This document shows, one piece after another, positions 34,845 to 43,974 of a stretch of DNA of 64,000 nt; within the stretch, counting starts at the first letter, position 1, and each line of letters starts with the position of its first letter. The translations under genes were made by a program, and so were the position numbers. Under the pieces are notes generated by a model. That model was given only the letters and a program-made list of their open reading frames with translations, was not told where the DNA came from and searched no databases. Source of the DNA: Rs1 sp038900335 (lineage in GTDB: Bacteria; Pseudomonadota; Gammaproteobacteria; Pseudomonadales; Balneatricaceae); NCBI GenBank assembly GCA_038900335.1, contig JBBMRB010000015.1, positions 33,744-97,743 of the forward strand, given 5' to 3'.

Positions 34845-35012
34845 AATAACTTCCAGTTTAATTTGTTAATTAGGTATTAAGTTACTTTCAAGTAATGCAC
34901 GGATAGTAAAGCGATCTAGTTGAGTTAGCAATATTATGGCTAAGGATTAACGCCTTTATGCTGATCATTATCTATATGGGGATAAAGTATCTGATTAAAA
35001 CTGGGGTCAATA

Positions 35013-36629
35013 TTAAAGTTTCTCTAGGGCTTGTGAAGCGCAATAACATAAATGTCTGACGCGATGTCTAATGAAATTAGTAATTTCTTGATCTTGCATG
35101 TCGATATAAATCAAAGCAACGGCTTGGTTTTTCTTGAAAATTGAGTACAGCATAAAGCTATTACTTGCATGTGTTAATAATTGAGATGATATAGCGGGTG
35201 TAAGCTTTCGCGAAGTCGATGAGTCATAGACGGTATAAGTTTGACTCTTACACAGTTCCTGCAATTTACTCGCGTTGCTGTAGTTTATATTGAGGTTGTT
35301 TAATGGATGTTGCTTGTTTAAGCCAAATGTTTGAATAGTTTTTAGCAGGCTATTTTTTTCATCAATGCTAAACAAAGCGATGGTTTTAACGTCAAGGCCC
35401 TTTTCTAACCCCTGCGATAAAGCTGATAAGATTTGACTGGCTTTAGAGAATTTTGTTTTCTCTTTATCCGCTTGTAAGTGTTTCTCTATCAGATGATAGA
35501 ATTCAATATTATGATACTGTTCAGAGCACTCATCTATAGCAATCGGCTTAATCATTGGAACTTGTGGTTCAGGGAAGAGTTTACTAGCAGATGATAACTC
35601 TTTATCACCCATTTTATAATGTATCTTAATATCAGAGGGGATAAAAAGCAGTTGGCATGCAGGGGACATAATACCTGGCGCAAAATAATCTCTTGATGAG
35701 CGTGCACAAGCACTATGCACAATTTTAATCGTCAGCTCTGTCGGTGTTTGTAGGTAGTCGCTAACTAAATCAATATTATTACTAAGAGTTTGAGAATACC
35801 AATCACGTGAGGCTGTTAGGGCGAGCCAATTTGCAAGTTTAATAACAAAGTGTTTTTGCTGAGTAATATGATTGAGCGATCTAAGCTCAGCGCCCTGTGT
35901 GCTAGGGTCTAAATGTACTCTTTTATGTAATTTCTGCAGAATATTAGTTGATGGTGATGTGTCATGAGATTGCGCGAGCTGAGTGAGCTTGGATAACTGC
36001 CAATGCGCTGATAATTTTTGAGATATCATCTGCATTGTACAGCCAAGAATGTCGTGTTCGACGTCAATTGGCGACTCACCCTTTTCATGAATGCGCGTTT
36101 GTATTTGTTGCATGTGTATTGGAGCATGTAGCCAAAGCGACCAGAAGCCGACGCTATAAAAAAGCGCTGCCAAATACGATTCATCTATTAATGGTAAATT
36201 TTTAAAGCTCATCCATTCTTGGACTTGATACGCAGCATGCTGGCTTGTTGCAATGGCGTGTAAAAAACGTTTTTGTTGCACATTAGTAGGGTTTAGCGAC
36301 ATCGGCTTGATATCATTAACAATACTGCTTATACCATCGTAACCTAAAGAGGTAACGGCATGCAGGATAGATTTCACTTCAGAATCTTTAGCGTTGTGTT
36401 TTCGCTGGGCTTCACGAACCACATATAATGTCAAAACAGGGTCTTTTTTGACCACAACAGAGAGTTGTTTAACAGTAGATGAATCGCTTTCTATTAGTTT
36501 ATTTAGGCGCTTTAAAGTACTTGCTCTTGCGGGCAAGGGCTTATCGCAGAGGTACTTAGTCCAAGCATCTAAACCATATAGAATATTTTCATCTTGACTC
36601 TCTAGTGTGGTGATTATCTGTGTTGCCAT
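35013..36629 (-). CDS. HDOD domain protein with C-terminal GAF-like domain
   Basis: The 538-residue soluble protein has an N-terminal HDOD domain (about 30-220). It shows LPARASTLKRLNKLIESDSS, VVKKDPVLTLYVVREAQRK, and ILHAVTSLGYDGISSIV, the HDOD counterpart of HD without its catalytic residues. A C-terminal region (about 385-535) looks like a GAF domain (ALSQGLEKGLDVKTIALFSI, NQAVALIYIDMQ). HDOD proteins usually act as non-enzymatic signalling adaptors. The GAF call rests on pattern only. It lies between rsgA and psd, a placement also known in pseudomonads. Its ligand and partner are unknown. Confidence 0.85.
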   Translation of the reverse strand: MATQIITTLESQDENILYGLDAWTKYLCDKPLPARASTLKRLNKLIESDSSTVKQLSVVVKKDPVLTLYVVREAQRKHNAKDSEVKSILHAVTSLGYDGISSIVNDIKPMSLNPTNVQQKRFLHAIATSQHAAYQVQEWMSFKNLPLIDESYLAALFYSVGFWSLWLHAPIHMQQIQTRIHEKGESPIDVEHDILGCTMQMISQKLSAHWQLSKLTQLAQSHDTSPSTNILQKLHKRVHLDPSTQGAELRSLNHITQQKHFVIKLANWLALTASRDWYSQTLSNNIDLVSDYLQTPTELTIKIVHSACARSSRDYFAPGIMSPACQLLFIPSDIKIHYKMGDKELSSASKLFPEPQVPMIKPIAIDECSEQYHNIEFYHLIEKHLQADKEKTKFSKASQILSALSQGLEKGLDVKTIALFSIDEKNSLLKTIQTFGLNKQHPLNNLNINYSNASKLQELCKSQTYTVYDSSTSRKLTPAISSQLLTHASNSFMLYSIFKKNQAVALIYIDMQDQEITNFIRHRVRHLCYCASQALEKL

Positions 36630-36702
36630 TTTACCCTCAAAGCGTATTGTTAATTGGTTTTCTCTTTTTAGAGATAAAGCCTATTAAAGAGTACATCATC
36701 AA

Positions 36703-37737
36703 CTAGAATTCGTGTTTGTTTTCTTCAATAGAGACAATAATTCGGCGGTAGCTCTCCATTCTAGATTGACTAATATTACCTTCTTCAATTGCCTCTAATA
36801 GTGCGCACTTAGGCTCACTAATATGTTTACAGTCCCTGAACTTACAGTAGCCAATGTATGGCTTAAACTCTTTGAAACCTTGGATAATACTATTCTTATC
36901 TAAATGCCACAGTGCGAACTCTCTGATACCGGGAGAGTCTATTAATTGGCCACCTGAAGGTATATGAAAAAGCCTTGCTGTGGTTGTGGTATGTTTACCT
37001 TTACGTGTCTGTTCTGATAGGTCACCTACTTTTATATCGACACCTGGCAGTAATACATTAATTAATGATGATTTACCCACACCGGATTGGCCAACAAACA
37101 CACAGGTTTTGCCGTTTAACTGCTGGTGGAGAGCATCCATACCGCTTTCTAATTTAGTGGAGGCGGTTAATACATCATAGCCAATATCTTGATATCTTTC
37201 AGTCAGAATTCTGATTTCTTCTCTGTTTTTGTCACTGATTAAATCGGCTTTATTTAACAATAGAATCGGTTTAATACCGCTGAGTTCACAAGCGACTAAA
37301 TAGCGGTCAATCAAGTTGCTAAAAGGTTGAGGTTCAATAGCAAAAGTAATGACTATGCGATCAATGTTGGCAGCGACAGGCTTAAGCTCACCATGATTGG
37401 TCGGGCGCTCAAGTTGAGTAATACGTGGTAAAACAGCAACGATAACACCCGTTTGAGCACCTTGGCGCCATATTACTTTATCACCGGTGACCAGTTGCCC
37501 TAAATGAGTACGTAAATGGCAGCGATAAATTTCACGCTCATTTTGCGAATTCATCGCTTCAACGTCGACTTGCTTACCAAAATGAGAAATAATTAAGCCA
37601 TGTTGCTCAGCACCTAATTCACTAGCATTGAGCTGCTCGATAATTTGATTGTCTTTTTTTGACGCTCTATCGGTGCGTTCTTTATGAATTTTTTCTACCC
37701 GCCAAGCTTGTCGGCGCGTTAATTTTCTTTTTGACAT
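36703..37737 (-). CDS. rsgA: Ribosome small-subunit-dependent GTPase RsgA
   Basis: RsgA checks late 30S subunit assembly by GTP hydrolysis. The 344-residue protein has an N-terminal OB domain, then the circularly permuted GTPase order: NKAD (G4) first, GQSGVGKSSLINVLLP (G1), and DSPGIREFAL (G3). A C-terminal zinc knuckle contains CKFRDCKHISEPKC. A long basic N-terminal extension (RRQAWRVEKIHKERTDRAS) is typical. It is divergent from orn. Confidence 0.97.
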   Translation of the reverse strand: MSKRKLTRRQAWRVEKIHKERTDRASKKDNQIIEQLNASELGAEQHGLIISHFGKQVDVEAMNSQNEREIYRCHLRTHLGQLVTGDKVIWRQGAQTGVIVAVLPRITQLERPTNHGELKPVAANIDRIVITFAIEPQPFSNLIDRYLVACELSGIKPILLLNKADLISDKNREEIRILTERYQDIGYDVLTASTKLESGMDALHQQLNGKTCVFVGQSGVGKSSLINVLLPGVDIKVGDLSEQTRKGKHTTTTARLFHIPSGGQLIDSPGIREFALWHLDKNSIIQGFKEFKPYIGYCKFRDCKHISEPKCALLEAIEEGNISQSRMESYRRIIVSIEENKHEF

Positions 37738-38079
37738 TGATGAGTGCTGTCCGCGTTTAACACTGATAATAAATTAAGCAGGTGCGTTAATATAATTCAT
37801 CAGTATTTATTACTTAATTATCTATTTAGTTTCAGTAGCAATGGATGATTAATTTTAGGTTGATTGGCCTTTTGACTAACTCATATTTTTATAAATTAGG
37901 CGTTTGGGTGAAAAAATAACGATAAATTGTCGTATTTAATAATTTCCCAAGTATCTGTCTTAATCAATTACTGTGTTTTAAGGTACAATCTATTTTTATA
38001 GTACACTGCGTTAAAAATGCGATCGATACTTATATTATAGGTGGCTAAGAGGCTACTGTCTCATAAATGAGGAATTTTG

Positions 38080-38625
38080 ATGTCATTAAGTGATAATCTA
38101 ATTTGGCTAGACCTTGAAATGACAGGTTTAGATCCTGAAATAGATCATATTATTGAAATAGCTACAATTGTAACAGATGCACATTTGAATATTATTGCAG
38201 AGGGGCCTTCATTGGTTATTCATCAAAGTGATGAAATATTGGAAAATATGAACCCTTGGTGTATCGATCAGCATGGTAAAACGGGATTAACAGCTAGGGT
38301 TCGTGCTAGCTCTATTAGTTTAGAGCAAGCAGAGCAGTTGACACTAGAGTTTGTCCGTTTACATGTAGAGCAAGGTGCTTCACCGCTATGTGGTAATAGT
38401 ATTTCTCAAGATAGAAGATTTCTCTACAAATACATGCCAGAACTAGAGGAGTATTGCAGCTATCGTCATATTGATGTCAGCAGCTTTAAAGAAGTAGCAA
38501 AACGCTGGCAGCCTGATTTGTTGAAGGGTTTACATAAAAAAGGTAGTCACCTAGCACTTGATGATATCAGAGAGTCTATTGAAGAGTTACAGTACTATAA
38601 AGAGCACTTTATTCGTCGCGATTAA
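38080..38625 (+). CDS. orn: Oligoribonuclease
   Basis: Orn degrades 2-5-nt RNAs and pGpG, the last step of cyclic-di-GMP breakdown, which is relevant given the HD-GYP proteins in this window. The 181-residue enzyme has all DEDDh residues: D11 and E13 in WLDLEMTGLD, CGNSISQDRRFL, and HLALDDIRES. GAGGA at 38069-38073 sets the ATG at 38080; a TTG one codon upstream is rejected. It is divergent from rsgA, the standard arrangement. Confidence 0.98.
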   Translation: MSLSDNLIWLDLEMTGLDPEIDHIIEIATIVTDAHLNIIAEGPSLVIHQSDEILENMNPWCIDQHGKTGLTARVRASSISLEQAEQLTLEFVRLHVEQGASPLCGNSISQDRRFLYKYMPELEEYCSYRHIDVSSFKEVAKRWQPDLLKGLHKKGSHLALDDIRESIEELQYYKEHFIRRD

Positions 38626-38663
38626 TAAACACTATCTGTAGTACCCATCAGTGATAGCGGCTA

Positions 38664-38690
38664 AGCCTAGATCTTGCGTAGATTTAGGCT
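38664..38690. terminator. Hairpin after orn
   Basis: AGCCTAGATCT pairs with AGATTTAGGCT over 11 bp with one G-T pair around a 5-base loop. It lies between convergent orn and the TSUP gene; the following GTTATATT is a weak T-tract. Confidence 0.6.
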
Positions 38691-38750
38691 GTTATATTGA
38701 CAGCGCTAATGGTGATAGCGCGGGTGTTGACTCATAGCTATTAATTATTA

Positions 38751-39554
38751 TTAAAATACTAAGTTGTTAGACAGTAATCGTACGGCGACAAAAAATAGGA
38801 AAATAGCGAAAATTTTCTTTAGTTTATCAGCGGGTAGGCTGTGAGCAAGTTTGGCGCCTAACTTAGCAAAAATAGTACTAGTAATAATGATACCTACAAA
38901 TGCCGGCAAATAAATATAGCCAATGCTCCAGGGCGGCATAAGCTGGGAATCCCAACCGACATAGATATTAGTTAACGCCCCTGATAGGGCAATAGGCAGC
39001 CCGCAAGCTGCTGCTGTCGCGACAGCTTTCTGCATTTGTATGTTTTTCCAGGTTAAAAAAGGTACGGTTAAAGTCCCTCCGCCTATACCAAAAATAGCAG
39101 ATGCCCAGCCAATGAATGTGCCAGCGCTGGCAAGTGTGATTGTTGAAGTGCTGCCTTGCCCGGTATTAGGTTTAAATCCGAATGCCATTTGCATTGCAAC
39201 AAGCAGCGCAAAACAACCGAAAATCAATTGTAGTATCGCCCCTGACAAAAGCGCTGCAGTATTAACACCAATGATAGCGCCTAAGAGAATGCCTAGTGTC
39301 AGCGGTTTAAAAAGTTGCCACTGTACAGCCCCTTTTTTATGGTGTGCGATAACTGAACTAATAGATGTAATGACAATAGTGGCAAGCGATGTTGCTACTG
39401 CAGCGTGCGTTAATACATCTGCAGAGACATTTTGTAGCTCAAATACAAAAATCAATACAGGTACAATTAACAAGCCGCCGCCGATGCCAAATAAGCCGGC
39501 AGTAAGTCCGGCGCCGGCCCCAAGAACCAAATATAATAAAACAGTGCTTAGCAT
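38751..39554 (-). CDS. TSUP family permease (TauE/SafE type)
   Basis: The 267-residue inner-membrane protein has about eight membrane segments and the internal duplication of the TauE/SafE family, with paired motifs GLFGIGGGLLIVPVLIF near residue 25 and AIFGIGGGTLTVPFLTW near residue 160. Members export sulfite, sulfoacetate or other organic anions. No sulfur genes are nearby to choose a substrate. It is convergent with orn and divergent from the SCO gene. Confidence 0.9.
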   Translation of the reverse strand: MLSTVLLYLVLGAGAGLTAGLFGIGGGLLIVPVLIFVFELQNVSADVLTHAAVATSLATIVITSISSVIAHHKKGAVQWQLFKPLTLGILLGAIIGVNTAALLSGAILQLIFGCFALLVAMQMAFGFKPNTGQGSTSTITLASAGTFIGWASAIFGIGGGTLTVPFLTWKNIQMQKAVATAAACGLPIALSGALTNIYVGWDSQLMPPWSIGYIYLPAFVGIIITSTIFAKLGAKLAHSLPADKLKKIFAIFLFFVAVRLLSNNLVF

Positions 39555-39798
39555 TAAAAAAACCTCAAAAAAACAAAAGTATATAATTAAATTATAGTAT
39601 CATAATTTTGCTAACGTATATGAGTTGAAACCATATTGGTGCCACTAATCAGTGAAAATTTAGATGATTACCGCCAATTTAAAAAGCACGCTAAATAGGC
39701 ACTCACAACATGCCTTGCTGAACTAGTAGCAGGCTATTTTATAGTACATCTAGCGATAGATGATTAATCCACAATTTTTTCCTGTATTAGGATCATAG

Positions 39799-40404
39799 AT
39801 GCAGAATAAACTAAAAAAAATCAGCATTGCGCTTATCAGTTTATTACTATTAGCAAGTGCACTATTGCTGGAGGTGTTCCCACCGCACGCTTTTTATAAC
39901 CAGTTGTTAGGCCGTGTTAATATCTCTGGTTTTCAATCTAACATCACCTTAAATGACTACCATATGCGCAATCAGTTTAAAGAGTCTATTAGCTGGCAAG
40001 ACTTTGCCGATAAACCTTTGTTTATTACTGCTGGTTTTACATATTGTGCTTATACCTGCCCAGTGACCTTGAGTATTTTTAAAAAACTAGATGATAAATT
40101 AAATAATAAAGCAAAGTATGCTCTGCTTACTATTGATCCAGCTAATGATAAACCAGACGTATTAAGAACGTACTTAGCAGGTTTTGGTGATAATTTTACT
40201 GGGATATATATTGAGGATAATAAATTATTTAAAAAAGCCTTATCTGACTTAAGAAAGTCGATCAAAAAGCTAGCTGGGGAGAACGATATTATCCATGATG
40301 ATTTGATTTATTTATTGCACCCTAAACTCGATGGCCTAGTCATTTATGCTGATAATGATATCTCGGCAATAGTTAATGATTTAAAAAAACTAGAAGATGA
40401 GTAA
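39799..40404 (+). CDS. SCO1/SenC family copper-binding protein
   Basis: This 201-residue protein has an N-terminal membrane anchor or signal (residues 8-25), then a thioredoxin-like domain with the copper-binding C-x-x-x-C in FTYCAYTCPVTLSIF and a conserved histidine in LLHPKLDGLVIYAD. SCO proteins deliver copper to the CuA site of cytochrome oxidase or protect against oxidative stress. No oxidase gene is in the window, so the target is open. It stands alone, divergent from the TSUP gene. Confidence 0.88.
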   Translation: MQNKLKKISIALISLLLLASALLLEVFPPHAFYNQLLGRVNISGFQSNITLNDYHMRNQFKESISWQDFADKPLFITAGFTYCAYTCPVTLSIFKKLDDKLNNKAKYALLTIDPANDKPDVLRTYLAGFGDNFTGIYIEDNKLFKKALSDLRKSIKKLAGENDIIHDDLIYLLHPKLDGLVIYADNDISAIVNDLKKLEDE

Positions 40405-40828
40405 GCTGCTAATTACAAAACCTTGTGTGTATGTCATCGCTACATTGAGAGGCTATTGTTTGAATATTAATGATTAAACATTGGTGTTTAGTCTTACCGA
40501 TAGAGACTTGTGAGCTCTAAATACTACTGAGTGGTTCTATCATGTTCAATATATTACGCAAAATTTTTTTGCGTATCAAATAGCAGATACTATATTTAAA
40601 GTGTTAAGCTTTAGTTCATTGCCAGTAGGCTGTTAAATCACAAATTGTTAAAATCTAAACTAATTATGGCTAAATATAAAATTACGATTTATGTCAAAAG
40701 CATAATTAGAGCAACAACCATCTTTCTAGCTCAGCCTTCGTCAGTACATTATTGATGAACTAACAATCTATTGAAAAGTAGAAAATTATTGGGATGGCAG
40801 TTGTCGATAAAAATAAGCGGAGAAAATT
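40405..40828. other. Intergenic region upstream of the chemoreceptor
   Basis: This 424-bp AT-rich spacer contains one palindrome, TACGCAAAA-TTT-TTTTGCGTA (40555-40575). It could terminate the SCO transcript or serve as an operator. Otherwise I see only short frames without ribosome sites. The receptor ribosome site is AGCGGAGAAA at 40816-40825. Confidence 0.5.
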
Positions 40829-42403
40829 ATGACTGATAACGCATCATTTGCAGCAGTTGATCAATATATAAATAAGAAAGTTTTTGAGGATACAGCTTGG
40901 TCGGATAAATTTATGCTGATCGTATTGGTATTACATTTGCCATTTATTCTCTACTTTGTGCCAAATGGCTATGCTACCCATATCCAAGGTGCTGTACCTG
41001 GCATACTGGCAGTATTAGCCAGCGTTTTTGCCTATTATTTTGCTAAAGGTACGCTGTTGAGTCGGGCTGTCATTGCTGTTAGTTTGATGATTATGTCAAT
41101 GATTGTAATAATGCAGCAATTAGGTCGTATCGAAATGCACTTTCACATATTTTCGATGCTTGCATTTTTAATTATATGGCGTGATTGGAAAGTACTAGTA
41201 ATAGCGGCGCTAACAATCGCAGTGCATCATTTAGTAAGTGTCCCATTGCAGCAGGCAAATATCACTATTGCAGGTGTTCCTTATGTGCCTTATGGTGATA
41301 GTTGTGATTGGCCGACGTTTTTTTTACACGCTACATTTGTTGTTTTAGAGACCGCAATCTTAGTATTTTTCTCTATTCGTTTAAGGGCCCAATTTACGTT
41401 AGCTAATCATGTTGCAGCTATGCTATCGACATCGTCGAAACACAGTGATTTAACCTTAAACTTTGAGCATATAAAAGCGCGAGCAGAAGGGGATCAAGCA
41501 TTTATTGACTCACTCAGTACGTTTTATTTAATGATTAGAAATGCAATTGATAATATACAGAATATATCGACATCTCTTAACGGCACAGTTTCTGAGTCAG
41601 TTGCTGTCGCTGACGCTAACCGTGCACAATTAACCCATCAAAGTGGGTTCATCACTAGTGCAGCTGCATCCGTAGAAACTATGAATAATACTATTGCAGA
41701 TATTTCAGAAACAACACAAAGCACAGCACAAGCGACGTTAGAGGCCAAGTCATTAGCCCTTGAAAGTAGTGCTAAGGTTCATGAAACAGTACAGCAAATG
41801 CAGCTGTTAACAGAGCAAATAAGTACAGTCAAAACAGTGATAGATAAGCTTGCCGCCGATACATTATCGATTAGTAGTACCACTGATATTATTCGCAGCA
41901 TCGCCGAGCAAACAAATTTATTAGCGCTCAATGCAGCAATTGAAGCAGCTAGAGCGGGTGAGCAAGGACGCGGCTTTGCTGTAGTTGCAGATGAAGTTCG
42001 CTCTTTAGCTATGAGAAGTGGTGTAGCGACTAAAGAAATAAGCGACGTAATTGAGGATTTAATGAACTCTGCAAATCATGCAGTGACAGTGATGGATAAA
42101 AGTCAGGAGCAAAGCTTACAAACTATTAGCATTGCCCAAGATACTAATCAGCTTTTAAATAAGGCAACTTCAGCTATTAGTGATATATCGCTAATGAGTG
42201 ACAGGGTTGCAATCGCGATGCAAGAACAAAAACGCTCATCTACATCAGTCTTAGCCAGTATGAATGCGATAAAATTATCCAATCTAGATTCGCAAGAAAA
42301 AATTAATACTTCAACGCAATTATCAGTAGATATCGCTAAAATGACAGAGCATTTACTTGCTGTAACAATGAAAATAAAAACCAAGGACGACGTTTTAGAG
42401 TAG
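40829..42403 (+). CDS. Methyl-accepting chemotaxis protein with histidine-rich multi-TM sensor
   Basis: The 524-residue receptor has an N-terminal region of about six membrane segments (residues 28-185) instead of a periplasmic loop. Conserved-looking histidines lie in or beside the helices: GRIEMHFHIF (H104, H106), AVHHLVS (H133, H134), and H167. No clear HAMP domain separates it from the cytoplasmic signalling domain, whose tip IAEQTNLLALNAAIEAARAG and following GRGFAVVADEVRSLAMRS are canonical. The histidine pattern suggests a metal or heme site, or sensing of redox state; that is inference. No other che genes are nearby, so it must use a distant chemosensory cluster. Confidence 0.9.
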   Translation: MTDNASFAAVDQYINKKVFEDTAWSDKFMLIVLVLHLPFILYFVPNGYATHIQGAVPGILAVLASVFAYYFAKGTLLSRAVIAVSLMIMSMIVIMQQLGRIEMHFHIFSMLAFLIIWRDWKVLVIAALTIAVHHLVSVPLQQANITIAGVPYVPYGDSCDWPTFFLHATFVVLETAILVFFSIRLRAQFTLANHVAAMLSTSSKHSDLTLNFEHIKARAEGDQAFIDSLSTFYLMIRNAIDNIQNISTSLNGTVSESVAVADANRAQLTHQSGFITSAAASVETMNNTIADISETTQSTAQATLEAKSLALESSAKVHETVQQMQLLTEQISTVKTVIDKLAADTLSISSTTDIIRSIAEQTNLLALNAAIEAARAGEQGRGFAVVADEVRSLAMRSGVATKEISDVIEDLMNSANHAVTVMDKSQEQSLQTISIAQDTNQLLNKATSAISDISLMSDRVAIAMQEQKRSSTSVLASMNAIKLSNLDSQEKINTSTQLSVDIAKMTEHLLAVTMKIKTKDDVLE

Positions 42404-42421
42404 CTATCCCTAATGCAAAAA

Positions 42422-42453
42422 GGCAGCGCTATAACAGTTTTATAGGCGCTGCC
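42422..42453 (-). terminator. Terminator of the 147-residue membrane protein gene
   Basis: GGCAGCGC-TATAA and TTATAGGCGCTGCC form a stem with one bulged base. On the minus strand the stem is followed by CCTTTTTG. The right arm overlaps the last codons of the leftward gene. It may also limit read-through from the chemoreceptor gene. Confidence 0.65.
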
Positions 42454-42883
42454 ACCAAGGGATTTTCTTTTTCATTTTAACATGCTGAGCAAGTTCTAAA
42501 AACAGCTCATTCATCTGGCTATAGTATTCGATTTTTACACCTTGTGTCTCATTCATTAAAACAAAAGAAGTGACGCCTTGTGGCCCTTTTTTGTAGAGCA
42601 TTATTTTAAAGTCTTTTAAGCAATATGCCTGCTCTTGAGCAGGTGACTTGATGTATAGATCAGTGCTAGTGAGCTCAAGATGGGTGTTTTTGACTGTATT
42701 GATGCTCTTAATCAATTTAGGTAAATTGGCAAATACAGCAATTAAAAAAATAGCCAGTGCAAGGCTGCTAGCAATTAAATTTTCATTGATGGCCACTAAC
42801 AGAATGAGCCCCAGTCCTAATGCCATTTCTAATCGCTTTAAAATATAGCGCAGTACTGAGCTATTATTTCGTTCAAATCTCAT
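42440..42883 (-). CDS. Membrane protein of unknown function (147 residues)
   Basis: The protein has two adjacent membrane segments (about 19-34 and 37-58), a basic N-terminus (MRFERNNSSVLRYILKRLE), and a cytoplasmic C-terminal part with alternating beta-strand character (LELTSTDLYI, CLKDFKIMLYKK, VTSFVLMNETQGVKIEYY). This resembles bacterial PH-like domain proteins by layout, but I cannot assign it to a family. It is convergent with the chemoreceptor gene. No partner is evident. Confidence 0.7.
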   Translation of the reverse strand: MRFERNNSSVLRYILKRLEMALGLGLILLVAINENLIASSLALAIFLIAVFANLPKLIKSINTVKNTHLELTSTDLYIKSPAQEQAYCLKDFKIMLYKKGPQGVTSFVLMNETQGVKIEYYSQMNELFLELAQHVKMKKKIPWWQRL

Positions 42884-43092
42884 AAAATCAGCTAACCTTT
42901 AGTAATAAATATAATTATAAAAAACATTTTAGGCTTGTTTCAATATCAATAAAGCACCAATAGCTTACAAATACCCAGCCAATAAATAGTATTAGGTATA
43001 CAATAAATGAATAGCACAAAAACTTATAACTGATAGCTAAACACATTCACAGTTAGCATTTATTTGTAGTAAAAACACAGACTGTACAATAC

Positions 43093-43974
43093 TCAATATG
43101 GTTTTTTATTTTTTTTACTAAGTAGTAAGAACAAACCGCTTAGAATAACAATACCCCCCCCTAAAAAAGCGTATAGATCAGGGAGCTCTGCAAAGAATAT
43201 CCAACCTAATATAATTGCCCAGAAAATTTGAGTGTACATAAAAGGGGCGACAATAGTGGCCGCTGTATATTGATGCGCAGCAATGATTAAGCTGTGAGCG
43301 ACGCCACCAAATAAACCAATAAAAAGTAGTGCAGTCCATTGTTGCCAGCCCTGTGGTGATTGCCAAAACCAAGGGACAATCAATGAGCTAACGAGTGCAC
43401 CTATCATCGCGGTATAAAATAGAGTGACATATAAAGGATCGCTATTAGCGAGCTTTCTGGTGATAACATTATATAAAGCGGCACAACATGCAGAGCCGAA
43501 TATAAACAGTGCACCAATGGTTAAATCAGTATTAGCATCTTGGCCTATGTCAGGCCTAACAATGATAATAGTACCGGCAAAGCCAACGCCAATAGCCAGC
43601 ATGGTTGATAAAGATACTTTTTCGTTCAAAATAAAGAGCGACAACATGATGACTAAAGCTGGTACAGTAAAGAAAATAGCGGTTGCTTCAGCGAGGCCTA
43701 TCATTGTTAGACCATAAAAAAATAATGCGGTATCCAAGAGTAAAATGATGGAGCGTACTATCTGCATCGACAGCACATTGGCCTTTATTATGCGCTGACC
43801 ATATTTAGGCCACAACACAATGAGCATTAGTAATAAATGGCCTAAATATCGAGCCCATACGACTTGAGCGATAGGTAAATGACCACCTAAATATTTGGCG
43901 AGGGCTTCTTGGATGGAAATGAAAGCCATGGCTGCAAACATACAAAGAATGCCGCGAGATTGTTCAGTTTGCAT
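43093..43974 (-). CDS. DMT superfamily (EamA) permease
   Basis: The 293-residue inner-membrane protein has ten predicted membrane segments in two EamA repeats. Landmarks are ARYLGHLLLMLIVLWPKYG, GLAEATAIFFTVPALVIMLS, GVGFAGTIIIVRPDI, and in the second half HQYTAATIVAPFMYTQIFWA and GGGIVILSGLFLLLSKK. The type is the S-adenosylmethionine-transporter/RhaT-like group of metabolite exporters; the substrate cannot be read from sequence. It stands alone and is transcribed leftward. Confidence 0.88.
   Translation of the reverse strand: MQTEQSRGILCMFAAMAFISIQEALAKYLGGHLPIAQVVWARYLGHLLLMLIVLWPKYGQRIIKANVLSMQIVRSIILLLDTALFFYGLTMIGLAEATAIFFTVPALVIMLSLFILNEKVSLSTMLAIGVGFAGTIIIVRPDIGQDANTDLTIGALFIFGSACCAALYNVITRKLANSDPLYVTLFYTAMIGALVSSLIVPWFWQSPQGWQQWTALLFIGLFGGVAHSLIIAAHQYTAATIVAPFMYTQIFWAIILGWIFFAELPDLYAFLGGGIVILSGLFLLLSKKNKKPY

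Noticed and set aside
39040..39597. Rightward 185-codon frame opposite the TSUP permease
   Set aside because: Antisense to a membrane protein with the duplicated family motif; hydrophobic-codon shadow.
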